A DNA stretch of 64,000 bases from Agromyces ramosus (lineage in GTDB: Bacteria; Actinomycetota; Actinomycetes; Actinomycetales; Microbacteriaceae): assembly GCF_004216665.1 (NCBI RefSeq), contig NZ_SGWY01000002.1, forward strand, positions 720,685 to 784,684. The letters are read 5' to 3'. The notes under the pieces were generated by a model. It saw only the letters and a program-made list of their open reading frames with translations, had not been told where the DNA came from and did no database searches. How positions within the stretch are numbered: the stretch's first letter is position 1; every line of letters starts with the position of its first letter. Positions 9,000 to 17,484 of this stretch are shown here, piece after piece. The position numbers and the translations under genes were made by a program.

Positions 9000-10187
9000 A
9001 TGCGCGTCGACCTGCTCACCCGCGAGTACCCGCCCGAGGTCTACGGAGGAGCGGGGGTGCACGTCGCGGAACTCGTCCGGGCGCTCCGGCGAGATCTCGA
9101 GGTCGTGGTGCGCTGCTTCGGCGCGCCGCGCGACGAGGCCGGAACGTTCGGCTACGCCACGCCGGCCGAGTTCGACGGGCGCAACGCCGCGCTCGGCACG
9201 ATGGGCGTCGACCTGCTGATGGCGGGGGATGCCGCGGGCGCCGACCTGGTGCACTCGCACACGTGGTACGCGAACTTCGCCGGGTTCACCGCGAAGCGGC
9301 TGCACGACATCCCGCACGTGGTGACCGCGCACAGCCTCGAACCGCTGCGTCCGTGGAAGGCCGAGCAGCTCGGCGGCGGCTACCGGCTCTCGTCGTGGGT
9401 GGAGCGGACGGCCTTCGAGGACGCCGACGCGGTGATCGCCGTCAGCGATGGCATGCGCCGCGACATCCTGCGGGCCTACCCGTCGATCGACCCGTCGCGC
9501 GTGCAGGTCGTGTACAACGGCATCGACCTCGCCGACTGGCAGCCCAACCACGACGCCGAGACCGCGCGCGCCCTCGGCCTCGACCCCGATCGTCCGTCGG
9601 TGATCTTCGTGGGCCGCATCACGCGGCAGAAGGGCCTGCCCTACCTCCTCCGCGCGGCGCGACTGCTGCCCGCCGACGTGCAGCTCGTGCTGTGCGCGGG
9701 CGCGCCCGACACCGAGGAGATCATGACCGAGGTCACCGGCCTCGTCGACGAGCTCCGCGAGGAGCGCGGCGGCGTCGTGTGGATCGACCGTCACCTCCCG
9801 CGCAACGAGCTCACGTCGCTGCTCACGGCCGCGACGGTCTTCGTGTGCCCGTCGGTCTACGAGCCGCTCGGCATCGTGAACCTCGAGGCGATGGCGTGCG
9901 GCGCGCCGGTGGTCGGCACGGCGACCGGCGGCATCCCCGAGGTCGTCGACGACGGCGTCACGGGCGTGCTCGTGCCCATCGAGCAGGCGGACGACGGCAC
10001 CGGCACCCCCCTCGACCCCGACGCGTTCGTCGCCGACCTCGCCGCGGCGCTCGCGCGTGTGGTGAACGACCCCGAGCGCGCCCGGGCGATGGGAGCCGCA
10101 GGCCGGCAGCGGGCGGAGGACCACTTCGCGTGGGACGCGATCGCCGCCAGGACGCGGGAACTGTACGAGCGGGTGCTCGCCGGCTGA
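9000..10187 (+). CDS. glgM: GT4 glycogen synthase-like enzyme (GlgM type)
   Basis: 395-aa GT4 glycosyltransferase. The N-terminus [18 protein letters not shown] is characteristic of actinobacterial GlgA/GlgM. The C-terminal Rossmann domain shows [15 protein letters not shown], and [18 protein letters not shown] carries the E-x7-E retaining motif. The M. tuberculosis homologue Rv1212c makes maltose-1-phosphate from ADP-glucose and glucose-1-phosphate for GlgE; older annotation calls it glycogen synthase GlgA. The divergent glgC supports the ADP-glucose donor. ATG 9000 lies directly after a -10 hexamer, with no ribosome site. Confidence 0.88.
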   Translation: MRVDLLTREYPPEVYGGAGVHVAELVRALRRDLEVVVRCFGAPRDEAGTFGYATPAEFDGRNAALGTMGVDLLMAGDAAGADLVHSHTWYANFAGFTAKRLHDIPHVVTAHSLEPLRPWKAEQLGGGYRLSSWVERTAFEDADAVIAVSDGMRRDILRAYPSIDPSRVQVVYNGIDLADWQPNHDAETARALGLDPDRPSVIFVGRITRQKGLPYLLRAARLLPADVQLVLCAGAPDTEEIMTEVTGLVDELREERGGVVWIDRHLPRNELTSLLTAATVFVCPSVYEPLGIVNLEAMACGAPVVGTATGGIPEVVDDGVTGVLVPIEQADDGTGTPLDPDAFVADLAAALARVVNDPERARAMGAAGRQRAEDHFAWDAIAARTRELYERVLAG

Positions 10188-10251
10188 GCGCCGACCCGGC
10201 CGCTCGCCCTCGCATGCACCCGGGCGGACCGGAGGCCTCGCCGCGTCCCGA

Positions 10252-10257
10252 TAGCAT
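10252..10257 (+). promoter_or_regulatory. -10 hexamer of leaderless ABC ATPase gene
   Basis: TAGCAT is followed by a 7-nt spacer and the ATG at 10265. Confidence 0.45.
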
Positions 10258-10264
10258 GGGTCAT

Positions 10265-11050
10265 ATGGCGAGTACGGTGCTGGAGTTCCGCGATGTGTCG
10301 GTGGTCCGAGACGGCAATCTGATCCTCGACTCGGTGACGTGGAGCGTCGACTCCGACGAGCGCTGGGTCATCCTCGGGCCGAATGGCGCGGGCAAGACGA
10401 CGCTGCTGCAGATCGCCGCGGCCGCGATGCACCCGTCGAAGGGATCGGCGCACGTGCTCGAGGAGTCGCTCGGCAAGGTCGACGTCTTCGAGCTGCGCCC
10501 GATGATCGGCTTCGCCTCCACCGCGATGGCGCGCAAGATCCCGCGCAACGAGACCGTGCTCGACGTCGTGCTCACCGCCGCCTACTCGGTCACCGGCCGC
10601 TGGAACGAGGAGTACGAGGAGATCGACCTCCGGCGTGCCCACCGCGTGCTGCAGGAGTGGGGCCTCGAGGGCTTCGCGGGCCGCAAGTTCGGCAGCCTCT
10701 CCGACGGTGAGCAGAAGCGCGTGCAGATCGCGCGCTCGGTCATGACCGATCCCGAGCTGCTGCTCCTCGACGAGCCGGCCGCGAGCCTCGACCTCGGTGC
10801 CCGCGAGGAGCTCGTCGGGCTCCTCGGCGGCTACGCCTCCTCGCCCGCCTCTCCCGCGATCGTCATGGTCACGCACCACGTCGAGGAGATCCCGCAGGGC
10901 TTCAGCCACGCCCTCCTCCTGGCGGGCGGCAAGATCGTCGCCGCCGGGCCGTTGGCCGAGGCGCTCACGTCCGAGACGCTCACCGAGACGTTCGGTCTCT
11001 CGATCGACCTCGCCGAAGCCGACGGGCGATACGCCGCGCGGGCGGCCTGA
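10265..11050 (+). CDS. ABC transporter ATP-binding protein
   Basis: 261-aa single ABC ATPase domain: Walker [10 protein letters not shown] at residues 38-46, signature [13 protein letters not shown], Walker [13 protein letters not shown] and switch His in MVTHHVEEI. Pseudo-palindromic LSDGE and the ModF/YlmA-like middle part resemble stand-alone ATPases whose permease is not adjacent. No membrane-protein gene lies next to it, so the substrate is unknown. The start is the ATG right after the -10 hexamer; an ATG at 10256 would add three residues but overlaps that hexamer. Confidence 0.87.
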   Translation: MASTVLEFRDVSVVRDGNLILDSVTWSVDSDERWVILGPNGAGKTTLLQIAAAAMHPSKGSAHVLEESLGKVDVFELRPMIGFASTAMARKIPRNETVLDVVLTAAYSVTGRWNEEYEEIDLRRAHRVLQEWGLEGFAGRKFGSLSDGEQKRVQIARSVMTDPELLLLDEPAASLDLGAREELVGLLGGYASSPASPAIVMVTHHVEEIPQGFSHALLLAGGKIVAAGPLAEALTSETLTETFGLSIDLAEADGRYAARAA

Positions 11051-11063
11051 CACCCCTTCACGT

Positions 11064-11080
11064 CGATTCTGCTAGAATCG
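11064..11080. promoter_or_regulatory. 17-bp palindrome overlapping the rpmE2 -10
   Basis: CGATTCT, a GCT spacer and AGAATCG form a perfect 7-bp inverted repeat. Its right half contains the -10 hexamer TAGAAT (11073-11078), so a bound repressor would block polymerase. Type-B L31 genes are often Zur-controlled, but this site does not look like a classic Zur box. Confidence 0.45.
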
Positions 11081-11084
11081 TGAG

Positions 11085-11174
11085 CTGGCCCACGGGGCCT
11101 ACGTACTTTCCTGCCCGCGGCAGGTGCGAATCCATCATCCGAACACTCGCCATCTGAAATCCAAGGAAGTCTCC
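11085..11174 (+). ncRNA. Candidate L31 ribosomal-protein leader RNA
   Basis: The stretch of about 90 nt between the -10 and rpmE2 has no ORF. It contains a hairpin CCTGCC-CGC-GGCAGG (11110-11124) followed by a single-stranded AU-richer stretch to the AAGGAAG ribosome site (11163-11169). L31 leader motifs are described in Actinobacteria; whether this one matches needs a covariance-model search. Confidence 0.4.
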
Positions 11175-11423
11175 ATGAAGACCGACATCCACCCCGACTA
11201 CAACGCCGTCGTCTTCCGCGACCTCTCGTCGGGCGCCACGTTCCTCACCCGCTCGACGGTGACGAGCGACAAGACGATCGAGCTCGACGGTGTCACCTAC
11301 CCGGTGATCGACGTCGAGATCTCGTCGGAGTCGCACCCGTTCTACACGGGCAAGCAGCGCATCATGGACTCGGCCGGCCGCGTCGAGAAGTTCAACCAGC
11401 GCTTCAAGAACTTCGGCAAGTAA
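11175..11423 (+). CDS. rpmE2: 50S ribosomal protein L31 type B
   Basis: 82-aa type-B L31: [20 protein letters not shown], then [19 protein letters not shown] and a basic C-terminus. It lacks the CxxC zinc pairs of type-A L31, so it is the zinc-independent (C-minus) form thought to replace the zinc form under zinc limitation. ATG 11175 has AAGGAAG 5 nt upstream. The gene is monocistronic between a structured leader and a strong terminator. Confidence 0.95.
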   Translation: MKTDIHPDYNAVVFRDLSSGATFLTRSTVTSDKTIELDGVTYPVIDVEISSESHPFYTGKQRIMDSAGRVEKFNQRFKNFGK

Positions 11424-11445
11424 CGCACATCCCGAGCAGCTCGCA

Positions 11446-11475
11446 CGAGGCCCCCGCCACATGGTGGGGGCCTCG
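11446..11475. terminator. rpmE2 terminator, bidirectional
   Basis: A perfect 10-bp stem CGAGGCCCCC/GGGGGCCTCG whose 10-nt loop can pair further (GCCA with TGGT, through one G-U). It lies between convergent rpmE2 and the exonuclease gene. Confidence 0.85.
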
Positions 11476-11517
11476 TCTGCGCGGCGCGCGGCCGGTGGCC
11501 GGTGCGAACGGTCGCCG

Positions 11518-12324
11518 TCAGAAGAGCATGTCGACCGAGGCGGGCTCGGGGAGGGCGAGGTCGAGCACCGCGGTCGAGGTGGCTGCAGGGGCGGCGGCGG
11601 CGGCGGTGGCCGTGGCGACGGCGCGCCGCACGGGCCAGGCGCCCGTCGTCGTGAACCCGGGTTCGCCGTTGGCACGCCGGTACGCCTGATAGCTCTCGGC
11701 CTGCTCCCGGCACCACTCGACCTGCCGGGCGTGGAGGTCGCCGACCGCGACGGCGGCGAGTTCGGGGAACGCCCGGACGATCGCCTGCGCGACGCGACCG
11801 GCCGCCACGGCGTCGGCGCCCGCGTCGTGCGCGTTGGGCAGCGCGACGCCGTAGTGCTCCGCCGCCGCGGTGAGCGTGCGCTTGCCACGTCGATACCGGT
11901 CGACGGCCTTGTCGATGACGAGCGGGTCGATGACCGGACCCGGACCGGGCAGCGGAGCGTGTCCGTAGCGCTCCGCCTCGCGCTCGAGGAGGGTCAGGTC
12001 GTAGGCCGCGTTGTACGCCACGATCGGCAGGCCTCGCGCGGCGGCATCCGCCAGCGCGGCGATGATCTCGGCGACGGCCCCGACCGCCGGCACCCCCTCG
12101 AGCCGTGCTCGCTCGGTCGTGACCCCGTGGATGAGCGATGCCGCGGTGGGGATCTCGACGCCGGGGTCCACGAGCCATTCCCGACGCTCGAGCACCTCGC
12201 CGTCGACGCCGATGACGCCGACATGGGCGGTCACGATGCGGCACGTGTCCACGTCGATGCCCGTGGTCTCGAGGTCGAACACGGCGAGTTCGTCGGCCCA
12301 GCGGGCGCTGCTCGTGGCATCCAT
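11518..12324 (-). CDS. DnaQ-like 3'-5' exonuclease domain protein
   Basis: 268-aa DEDD exonuclease. FDLETTGID (residues 16-24) gives the D17/E19 metal pair, VAYNAAYDLTLL is motif II, and NAHDAGADAVAAGRV carries the H-x4-D of motif III (DEDDh type). It resembles the DNA polymerase III epsilon subunit and is often annotated as DNA polymerase III subunit epsilon in actinobacteria. The C-terminal 60 residues are Ala/Thr-rich and probably disordered, ending in LALPEPASVDMLF, which could be a protein-binding tail. A role in proofreading or repair is likely but unproven. Confidence 0.9.
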   Translation of the reverse strand: MDATSSARWADELAVFDLETTGIDVDTCRIVTAHVGVIGVDGEVLERREWLVDPGVEIPTAASLIHGVTTERARLEGVPAVGAVAEIIAALADAAARGLPIVAYNAAYDLTLLEREAERYGHAPLPGPGPVIDPLVIDKAVDRYRRGKRTLTAAAEHYGVALPNAHDAGADAVAAGRVAQAIVRAFPELAAVAVGDLHARQVEWCREQAESYQAYRRANGEPGFTTTGAWPVRRAVATATAAAAAPAATSTAVLDLALPEPASVDMLF

Positions 12325-12424
12325 GGTGGAAGGCTATGGGCGGCCACCGTCACGACCGGGGGAGCCGCGCGCGTGTCTCCGGCATCCGGCGCGGGCGACC
12401 GGCGGACGCGCAGGCGACGCGCCG

Positions 12425-12430
12425 TAGAAT
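12425..12430 (+). promoter_or_regulatory. -10 hexamer of leaderless hydrolase-GT4 operon
   Basis: TAGAAT, 7-nt spacer, ATG at 12438. This is one of the best TANNNT examples in the window. Confidence 0.55.
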
Positions 12431-12437
12431 GTGCGGG

Positions 12438-13331
12438 ATGATCGCCTCCCCGTACGACGAGCAGCTCGCTCGCATCCCCGTGAGCGCGCACCGCACCGAC
12501 GTCGACGGCACCGACACCGCATGGTGGGAGTACGGCCGCGCGGATGCGCCGGTGCTCGTGCTCGTGCACGGGTTCCGCGGCGACCACCACGGGCTCGAGC
12601 CCGTCGTCGCGCAGCTCCCCGGCTTCCGGATCATCTCGCCCGACCTGCCGGGCTTCGGCGAGTCGGCGACGTTCCAGGGTCGCCCGCATGACATCGAGGC
12701 CTACGCCGACTGGCTCGCCGCGTTCATCGGCGCCGTCGGGATCGTCGGCCCCTACGCGCTGCTCGGGCACTCGTTCGGCTCGATCGTCGCCGCCAACGCG
12801 GTCGCTCGAGGGCTGTCACCCGAACGGCTCGTGCTCGTGAACCCGATCGGCGCACCCGCGCTCGAGGGACCCCGCGGCGTCATGACCCGCCTCGCGGTGC
12901 TCTACTACCGCACGGCGGCGGCGCTTCCCGAGCGCGCGGGCTTCGCGCTGCTGCGCAACGGCGCGATCGTGCGCGTGATGAGCGTCACGATGGCCAAGAC
13001 CCGGTCGAAGCCACTTCGCCGCTGGATCCACGACCAGCACGACCGCTACTTCTCCGCGTTCGGCGACCGCGACGCCGTGCTCGAGGCGTTCCGGGCGTCG
13101 GTCAGCCACGACGTGAGCGAGGTCGCTGCCGACATCCGGGTGCCCACGCTGCTCGTCGCGGCCGAGCGCGACGACGTCACGCCCCTCGATGCCCAGCGAC
13201 GGCTGGTGACGCTGTTCCCGGATGCCTCGCTCGAGGTCATCCCCGAGGTCGGGCACCTCATCCACTACGAGACGCCGGGCGACGCCGCGGCGCGCATCCT
13301 CCGCTTCCTGCGCTCGGGAGCCGACGCGTGA
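12438..13331 (+). CDS. Alpha/beta hydrolase
   Basis: 297-aa alpha/beta-hydrolase fold enzyme. HGFRGDHHG forms the oxyanion region, GHSFGS carries the nucleophile Ser (about residue 113), the acid is probably Asp in RDDVTPLD, and the catalytic His is in GHLIHYE near the C-terminus. The substrate is unknown. Its stop overlaps the GTG start of the GT4 gene by 4 nt, so the pair is coupled and may act on the same glycan or lipid. Confidence 0.9.
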   Translation: MIASPYDEQLARIPVSAHRTDVDGTDTAWWEYGRADAPVLVLVHGFRGDHHGLEPVVAQLPGFRIISPDLPGFGESATFQGRPHDIEAYADWLAAFIGAVGIVGPYALLGHSFGSIVAANAVARGLSPERLVLVNPIGAPALEGPRGVMTRLAVLYYRTAAALPERAGFALLRNGAIVRVMSVTMAKTRSKPLRRWIHDQHDRYFSAFGDRDAVLEAFRASVSHDVSEVAADIRVPTLLVAAERDDVTPLDAQRRLVTLFPDASLEVIPEVGHLIHYETPGDAAARILRFLRSGADA

Positions 13332-14428
13332 GGATCGTCGTCGACTGCCGCTACGTGCGCATCGGGCACCACGACGGCATCAGCCGCTTCACGGCGGGCA
13401 TCGTCGCCGAGCTCGCCAAGCGGCATCCGCTCACCATGCTCGTGAGCGACCACCGGCAGCTCGAGCTGCTCCCGCCGCTGCCGTGGCAGCTCGTGAGCTC
13501 GCCGACCAGCATCCGCGAGCCGCTCGTGGCGCTGCAGGTGAAGAAGCTGCGACCCGATCTCGTCTTCACGCCGATGCAGACGATGGGCTCGTGGGGCCGG
13601 GACTACAAGCTGCTGCTCACCCTGCACGACCTCATCTACTACGAGCACCGCACACCGCCGCGCGACCTGCCGGCGCCCGTGCGCCTGCTGTGGCGGCTGT
13701 ACCACCTCGCCTGGTGGCCCCAGCGGATGCTCCTCAACCGCGGCGACGGCGTCGTCACCGTGTCCGAGACGACCGCCGGGCTCATCCACGAGCACCACCT
13801 CACCGACCGGCCGGTCACGGTGATCCCGAACGCCGCCGACGACCTCGGGACGCCGACGCTGCCCCGGGCCAGGCCCGAGGGGCACCGCCTGGTGTACATG
13901 GGCTCCTACATGCCCTACAAGAACGTCGACACGCTCGTGCGTGCGGTCGCCGCCCTGCCCGACCACGAGCTGCACCTGCTGAGCCGCATCAGCCGTGACG
14001 AGCGCGCGCGGCTCACGCGGCTGGCCCCGCAGGCTCGCCTCGTCTTCCACGACGGCGTCACCGACGCCGAGTACGCCGAACTCCTCTCGGGTGCGACCGC
14101 GCTCGTGCACGCCTCGCAGGCGGAGGGATTCGGCATCCCGCTCGTGGAGGCGATGCGGCTGGGCACTCCCGTCGTGGTCAGCGACATCCCGATCTTCCGC
14201 GAGATCGGCGGCGACGCCGCGCTGTACTTCGACTCCGGCAACCCCGAGGCGCTCGTCGCGGCGTTGTGGTCGCTCGAGCGCGAGGGGGAGTGGGAGCGGC
14301 GCTCCGCGGCATCCGTCGCCGTGGCGGCACGCTACAACTGGGCGTCGTCGGCCGAGCAGTTGCTGGACCTCATGCGCCGCACCGTGGCGCCGGGCACCCG
14401 TCGGCGTGGCGCCGGCCGCCGTCGGTGA
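13328..14428 (+). CDS. Glycosyltransferase family 4 protein
   Basis: 366-aa GT4 enzyme. The N-terminal domain (VDCRYVRIGHHDGISRFTAGI) looks like mannosyltransferase-type acceptor domains. The C-terminal domain has YMGSYMPYKNVDTLV and ASQAEGFGIPLVEAMRLGTPVV, the retaining E-x7-E motif. A basic tail RRRGAGRRR may contact membrane. GTG start coupled to the upstream hydrolase. Donor and acceptor are unknown; a nucleotide sugar and a lipid or glycan are likely. Confidence 0.88.
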   Translation: MRIVVDCRYVRIGHHDGISRFTAGIVAELAKRHPLTMLVSDHRQLELLPPLPWQLVSSPTSIREPLVALQVKKLRPDLVFTPMQTMGSWGRDYKLLLTLHDLIYYEHRTPPRDLPAPVRLLWRLYHLAWWPQRMLLNRGDGVVTVSETTAGLIHEHHLTDRPVTVIPNAADDLGTPTLPRARPEGHRLVYMGSYMPYKNVDTLVRAVAALPDHELHLLSRISRDERARLTRLAPQARLVFHDGVTDAEYAELLSGATALVHASQAEGFGIPLVEAMRLGTPVVVSDIPIFREIGGDAALYFDSGNPEALVAALWSLEREGEWERRSAASVAVAARYNWASSAEQLLDLMRRTVAPGTRRRGAGRRR

Positions 14429-14433
14429 GCGGC

Positions 14434-15279
14434 TCAGGACGCGAGCGCGGCCGCCATCGCCGTGAGCGTCTCGCTCGCACCCGCCTCGATCTTGACGGCG
14501 GCACGACTGTCGCCCTTCGTGATGCCGCGGTTCACGACGATGATGGGCGTGCGGCGTCGGCGGGCGAGCTCGAGGAGCCGCACGCCCGAGTTCACGACCA
14601 GCGACGAGCCGGCCACGAGCAGCGTGTCGGCGCCCTGCACGAGCGAGGCCGCCGCCTGGTACGTGTCGACCGGGACGAACTCGCCGAAGAAGACGACGTC
14701 GGGCTTCAGGATGCCGCCGCAGACGGTGCAGGCCGGGATCACCATCGCCTCGACGTCGTCGACGTCGACATCGCCGTCGGGTCGCGCGCGGATGGCCGTG
14801 TCGAGGTCGATGGCGGGATTCAGCTCGGCGAGGCGCTCGGCGATCGCCTGCCGCGCGTAGTGCTGCCCGCAGGTGAGGCAGAGCACGCGGTCCATGCCGC
14901 CGTGCAGCTCGACGACGTGCCGGCTGCCCGCCCGGCGGTGGAGGCCGTCGACGTTCTGCGTGACGACGCCCGTGACCACACCGCCGGCCTCGAGCTCGGC
15001 GAGGGCCAGGTGACCCGAGTTGGGCTGCGCGCTGCCGAAGCTGCGCCATCCGAGGTGGCTGCCCGCCCAGTACCGCTTGCGCGCCGTCTCGGAGGCGAGG
15101 AACGCCTGCAGGGTCATCGGCGTGCGCACGGGAGCGCCCTCACCGCGGTAGTCGGGGATTCCGGAGTCCGTCGAGACGCCCGCCCCGGTGAGCACGGCGA
15201 CGCGTGCGCCGCGCATGAGCCCGATCGCCGCATCGAGCAGCGCGTCGGTCAGGATCGGAGCTTCGAGGCCAGGCACCAC
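14434..15279 (-). CDS. Sir2-family NAD-dependent protein deacetylase
   Basis: 281-aa sirtuin. The NAD-binding start is LTGAGVSTDSGIPDYRG, the catalytic motif is TQNVDGLHRRAG with the His in VELHGG, and four zinc-site Cys appear as CLTCGQ and CTVCGG. The substrate-binding segment is VVFFGEFVP and the end is VAGSSLVVNSGVRLL. It resembles actinobacterial class II-type sirtuins. Two GTG codons at 15279 and 15276 are candidate starts; GGGAGA lies 4-7 nt upstream. Likely removes acyl groups from Lys, for example on acetyl-CoA synthetases, inferred from the family. Confidence 0.9.
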   Translation of the reverse strand: MVPGLEAPILTDALLDAAIGLMRGARVAVLTGAGVSTDSGIPDYRGEGAPVRTPMTLQAFLASETARKRYWAGSHLGWRSFGSAQPNSGHLALAELEAGGVVTGVVTQNVDGLHRRAGSRHVVELHGGMDRVLCLTCGQHYARQAIAERLAELNPAIDLDTAIRARPDGDVDVDDVEAMVIPACTVCGGILKPDVVFFGEFVPVDTYQAAASLVQGADTLLVAGSSLVVNSGVRLLELARRRRTPIIVVNRGITKGDSRAAVKIEAGASETLTAMAAALAS

Positions 15280-15367
15280 CGTGTCTCCCTTCGACGGTGG
15301 TCCGATTCTAGACGTGTCCGTTTTCCGGAATGTTTCGCGCACTGGCAGGCTTGAGGGGAGGAGATCC

Positions 15368-16204
15368 ATGCACATCGAACGAGTCCGCGACGCGGCATCC
15401 GACGCCGTGGCCGACTACGCCCGGCTCACGGACGTGACGCTGCGCAGCGCGCACGAGCCGGCCAACGGTCTCTACATCGCGGAGTCCGCCAAGGTCATCC
15501 GCCGCGCGATCGGCGCCGGCCACCGTCCGCGTTCGGTGCTCATGGAGGAGAAGTGGCTGGCGGGCCTCGAGCTCTCGCTCGACGCGTTCGACATCCCCGT
15601 GCACCTCGCCGACCCCGAGCAGCTCGAGGCCATCACCGGGTACCGCGTGCACCGGGGCGCCCTCGCCGCCTTCGAGCGCCCCGCGCTGCCCGATCCCGCT
15701 GCGCTGCTCGCGAACACGCGCCGGGTGGTCGTGCTCGAGGACATCGTCGACCACACCAACGTCGGCGCGATCTTCCGCTCGGTCGCGGCGCTCGGGGCCG
15801 ACGCGGTGCTGGTGAGCCCGAGGTGCGCCGATCCGCTCTACCGTCGCAGCGTGCGGGTGAGCATGGGCACGGTGTTCCAGGTGCCGTGGACCCGGCTGCC
15901 CGAATGGCCCGAGGCCGCACGGATGCTGCACGCCCACGACGTCTCGATCGCCGCCCTCGCCCTCGCCGACGGCGCGGTGTCCCTCCGCGACCTCGCGGCC
16001 GATCCGCCGGAGCGACTCGCGCTCGTCTTCGGCGCCGAAGGCGACGGACTCAGCACGAACGCGATCGAGGCCGCCGACCACGTCGTCACGATCCCGATGG
16101 CGCACGGCGTCGACTCGCTCAACGTCGCCGCGGCGGCCGCCGTCGTGCTCTACGCCCTCGCGGTCGATCCCGTGCCGGCCGAGCCGGCCGGAGCCGGGCG
16201 ATGA
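15368..16204 (+). CDS. TrmH/SpoU-family RNA 2'-O-methyltransferase
   Basis: 278-aa SPOUT methyltransferase. SpoU motifs appear in order: NVGAIFRSVAALGADAVLVSP (motif 1), LVFGAEGDGL (motif 2) and IPMAHGVDSLNVAAAAAVVLY (motif 3). The N-terminal 100 residues form the L30e-like substrate-binding domain. It probably methylates rRNA or tRNA ribose; the exact nucleotide cannot be read from sequence. The ATG follows GGGGAGGAG (15355-15363). The gene overlaps the D,D-carboxypeptidase start by 4 nt. Confidence 0.92.
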   Translation: MHIERVRDAASDAVADYARLTDVTLRSAHEPANGLYIAESAKVIRRAIGAGHRPRSVLMEEKWLAGLELSLDAFDIPVHLADPEQLEAITGYRVHRGALAAFERPALPDPAALLANTRRVVVLEDIVDHTNVGAIFRSVAALGADAVLVSPRCADPLYRRSVRVSMGTVFQVPWTRLPEWPEAARMLHAHDVSIAALALADGAVSLRDLAADPPERLALVFGAEGDGLSTNAIEAADHVVTIPMAHGVDSLNVAAAAAVVLYALAVDPVPAEPAGAGR

Positions 16205-17484
16205 GCGCCGGCTCGAGCACGGCGAGGCCGAGCGCACGCGTGTACCGCCGGCGTCGCATCGTGGTGTTCAGCGCCCTCGCCATCGTGCTCGCGCTGTTCA
16301 CGACCGGTGGCGTCTACTCCGCGAATGCGCTCGGCGCGCCCGTCCCCGCGGCCCAGCCGGCCATCACCGACCCGGCACCCGTCGCTGCGGCTCCCCAGTC
16401 GCTGAGCCTGCCCGGCTTCGGCACCTTCGCGGTGGGCGGGGTCGGGTTCGAGGGCCTCCTCGCCGCCGGCGACGAGCAGCGTCCGATGCCGATGGCGAGC
16501 ATCACGAAGGTCATCACGGCCCTCGTGGTGCTCGACGCGAACCCGATCCCGGCGGGCGAGGGTGGTCCCGACATCACCTACACCGACGCCGACGTCGACA
16601 TCTACTGGGACCAGGTGGCACAGAACTCGTCGGTGGCCCCGGTGGTCGCGGGCTCCACGCTCTCGCTGCGCGAGAGCCTCGAGGCGATGCTCCTGCCGTC
16701 GGGCGGCAACTACTCGATCTCGATCGCGAACTGGGCGTTCGGGTCGGTCGACGGCTTCCTCGAGCGAGCCCGCGCCTGGCTCGACGAGCACGGCCTCGTG
16801 AACACCCGCCTCGTCGACACGAGCGGACTCTCGCTCGACGACGTGAGCACCGCCGCCGAGATCGTGGAGCTCGGGAAGCTCGCCATCGCCGATCCGACGG
16901 TCGCGGAGATCGTGGCCATGCCGTCGGCGGACATCCCCGAACTCGGCACGGTGAAGAACGGCAACAAGCTGCTCGGCGCGCACGGGGTCGACGGCATCAA
17001 GACCGGCACCACCGACGACGCCGCGAACCTCCTGTTCTCGGCGGACTACGCGGTGGGGGCATCGAGCGTGACGGTCGTCGGGGTCGTGCTCGGCGGCGCC
17101 ACCCACGCGGTGCTGAACGAGGCCATCGCCGCGCTGCTCGACTCCATCGCGCCCGGCTTCCACGAGGTGACGCCGCTCGAGGCGAACCAGGTGCTCGCGC
17201 AGTACGAGACCCCGTGGGGCGAGACGGCGCGCGCGCGCACGACCGGCGGGGCATCCGTCGTCGTGTGGAGCGACACCCCGGTCGACGTCGAGGTGCACGC
17301 CGACCCCCTGACGCTCGCGAGCCGGGGCGACGAGGTCGGCACCGCCGTCGTGCGCGCCGGCTCGCAGGAGATCACGGTGCCGCTCGTGCTGGATGCGTCG
17401 CTCGAGGAACCGGGCGCCTGGTGGCGCCTCACGAACCCCGGCGCCCTCGACGCCCCGGAGGTGGCTCAGTCGGGCAGCGAGTAG
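16201..17484 (+). CDS. D-alanyl-D-alanine carboxypeptidase-like protein, S11 family
   Basis: 427-aa membrane-anchored penicillin-binding-type enzyme. A basic N-terminus precedes a membrane helix at about residues 19-43. The S11 domain has MASITK (catalytic Ser-x-x-Lys, about residues 99-104) and IKTGTT (KTG motif). The middle motif reads LLPSGGNYSIS, where family members usually have Ser-x-Asn at this spot, so the Asn may be shifted or lost. A C-terminal beta domain (about 330-420) follows. It would trim peptidoglycan stem peptides outside the membrane if active. Start overlaps the methyltransferase stop (ATGA). It overlaps the convergent SGNH gene by 19 nt. Confidence 0.88.
   Translation: MSAGSSTARPSARVYRRRRIVVFSALAIVLALFTTGGVYSANALGAPVPAAQPAITDPAPVAAAPQSLSLPGFGTFAVGGVGFEGLLAAGDEQRPMPMASITKVITALVVLDANPIPAGEGGPDITYTDADVDIYWDQVAQNSSVAPVVAGSTLSLRESLEAMLLPSGGNYSISIANWAFGSVDGFLERARAWLDEHGLVNTRLVDTSGLSLDDVSTAAEIVELGKLAIADPTVAEIVAMPSADIPELGTVKNGNKLLGAHGVDGIKTGTTDDAANLLFSADYAVGASSVTVVGVVLGGATHAVLNEAIAALLDSIAPGFHEVTPLEANQVLAQYETPWGETARARTTGGASVVVWSDTPVDVEVHADPLTLASRGDEVGTAVVRAGSQEITVPLVLDASLEEPGAWWRLTNPGALDAPEVAQSGSE

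Noticed and set aside
13328-14428. Start of a polysaccharide or natural-product gene cluster
   Set aside because: Only one GT4 gene coupled to one hydrolase; no other biosynthetic genes are nearby.
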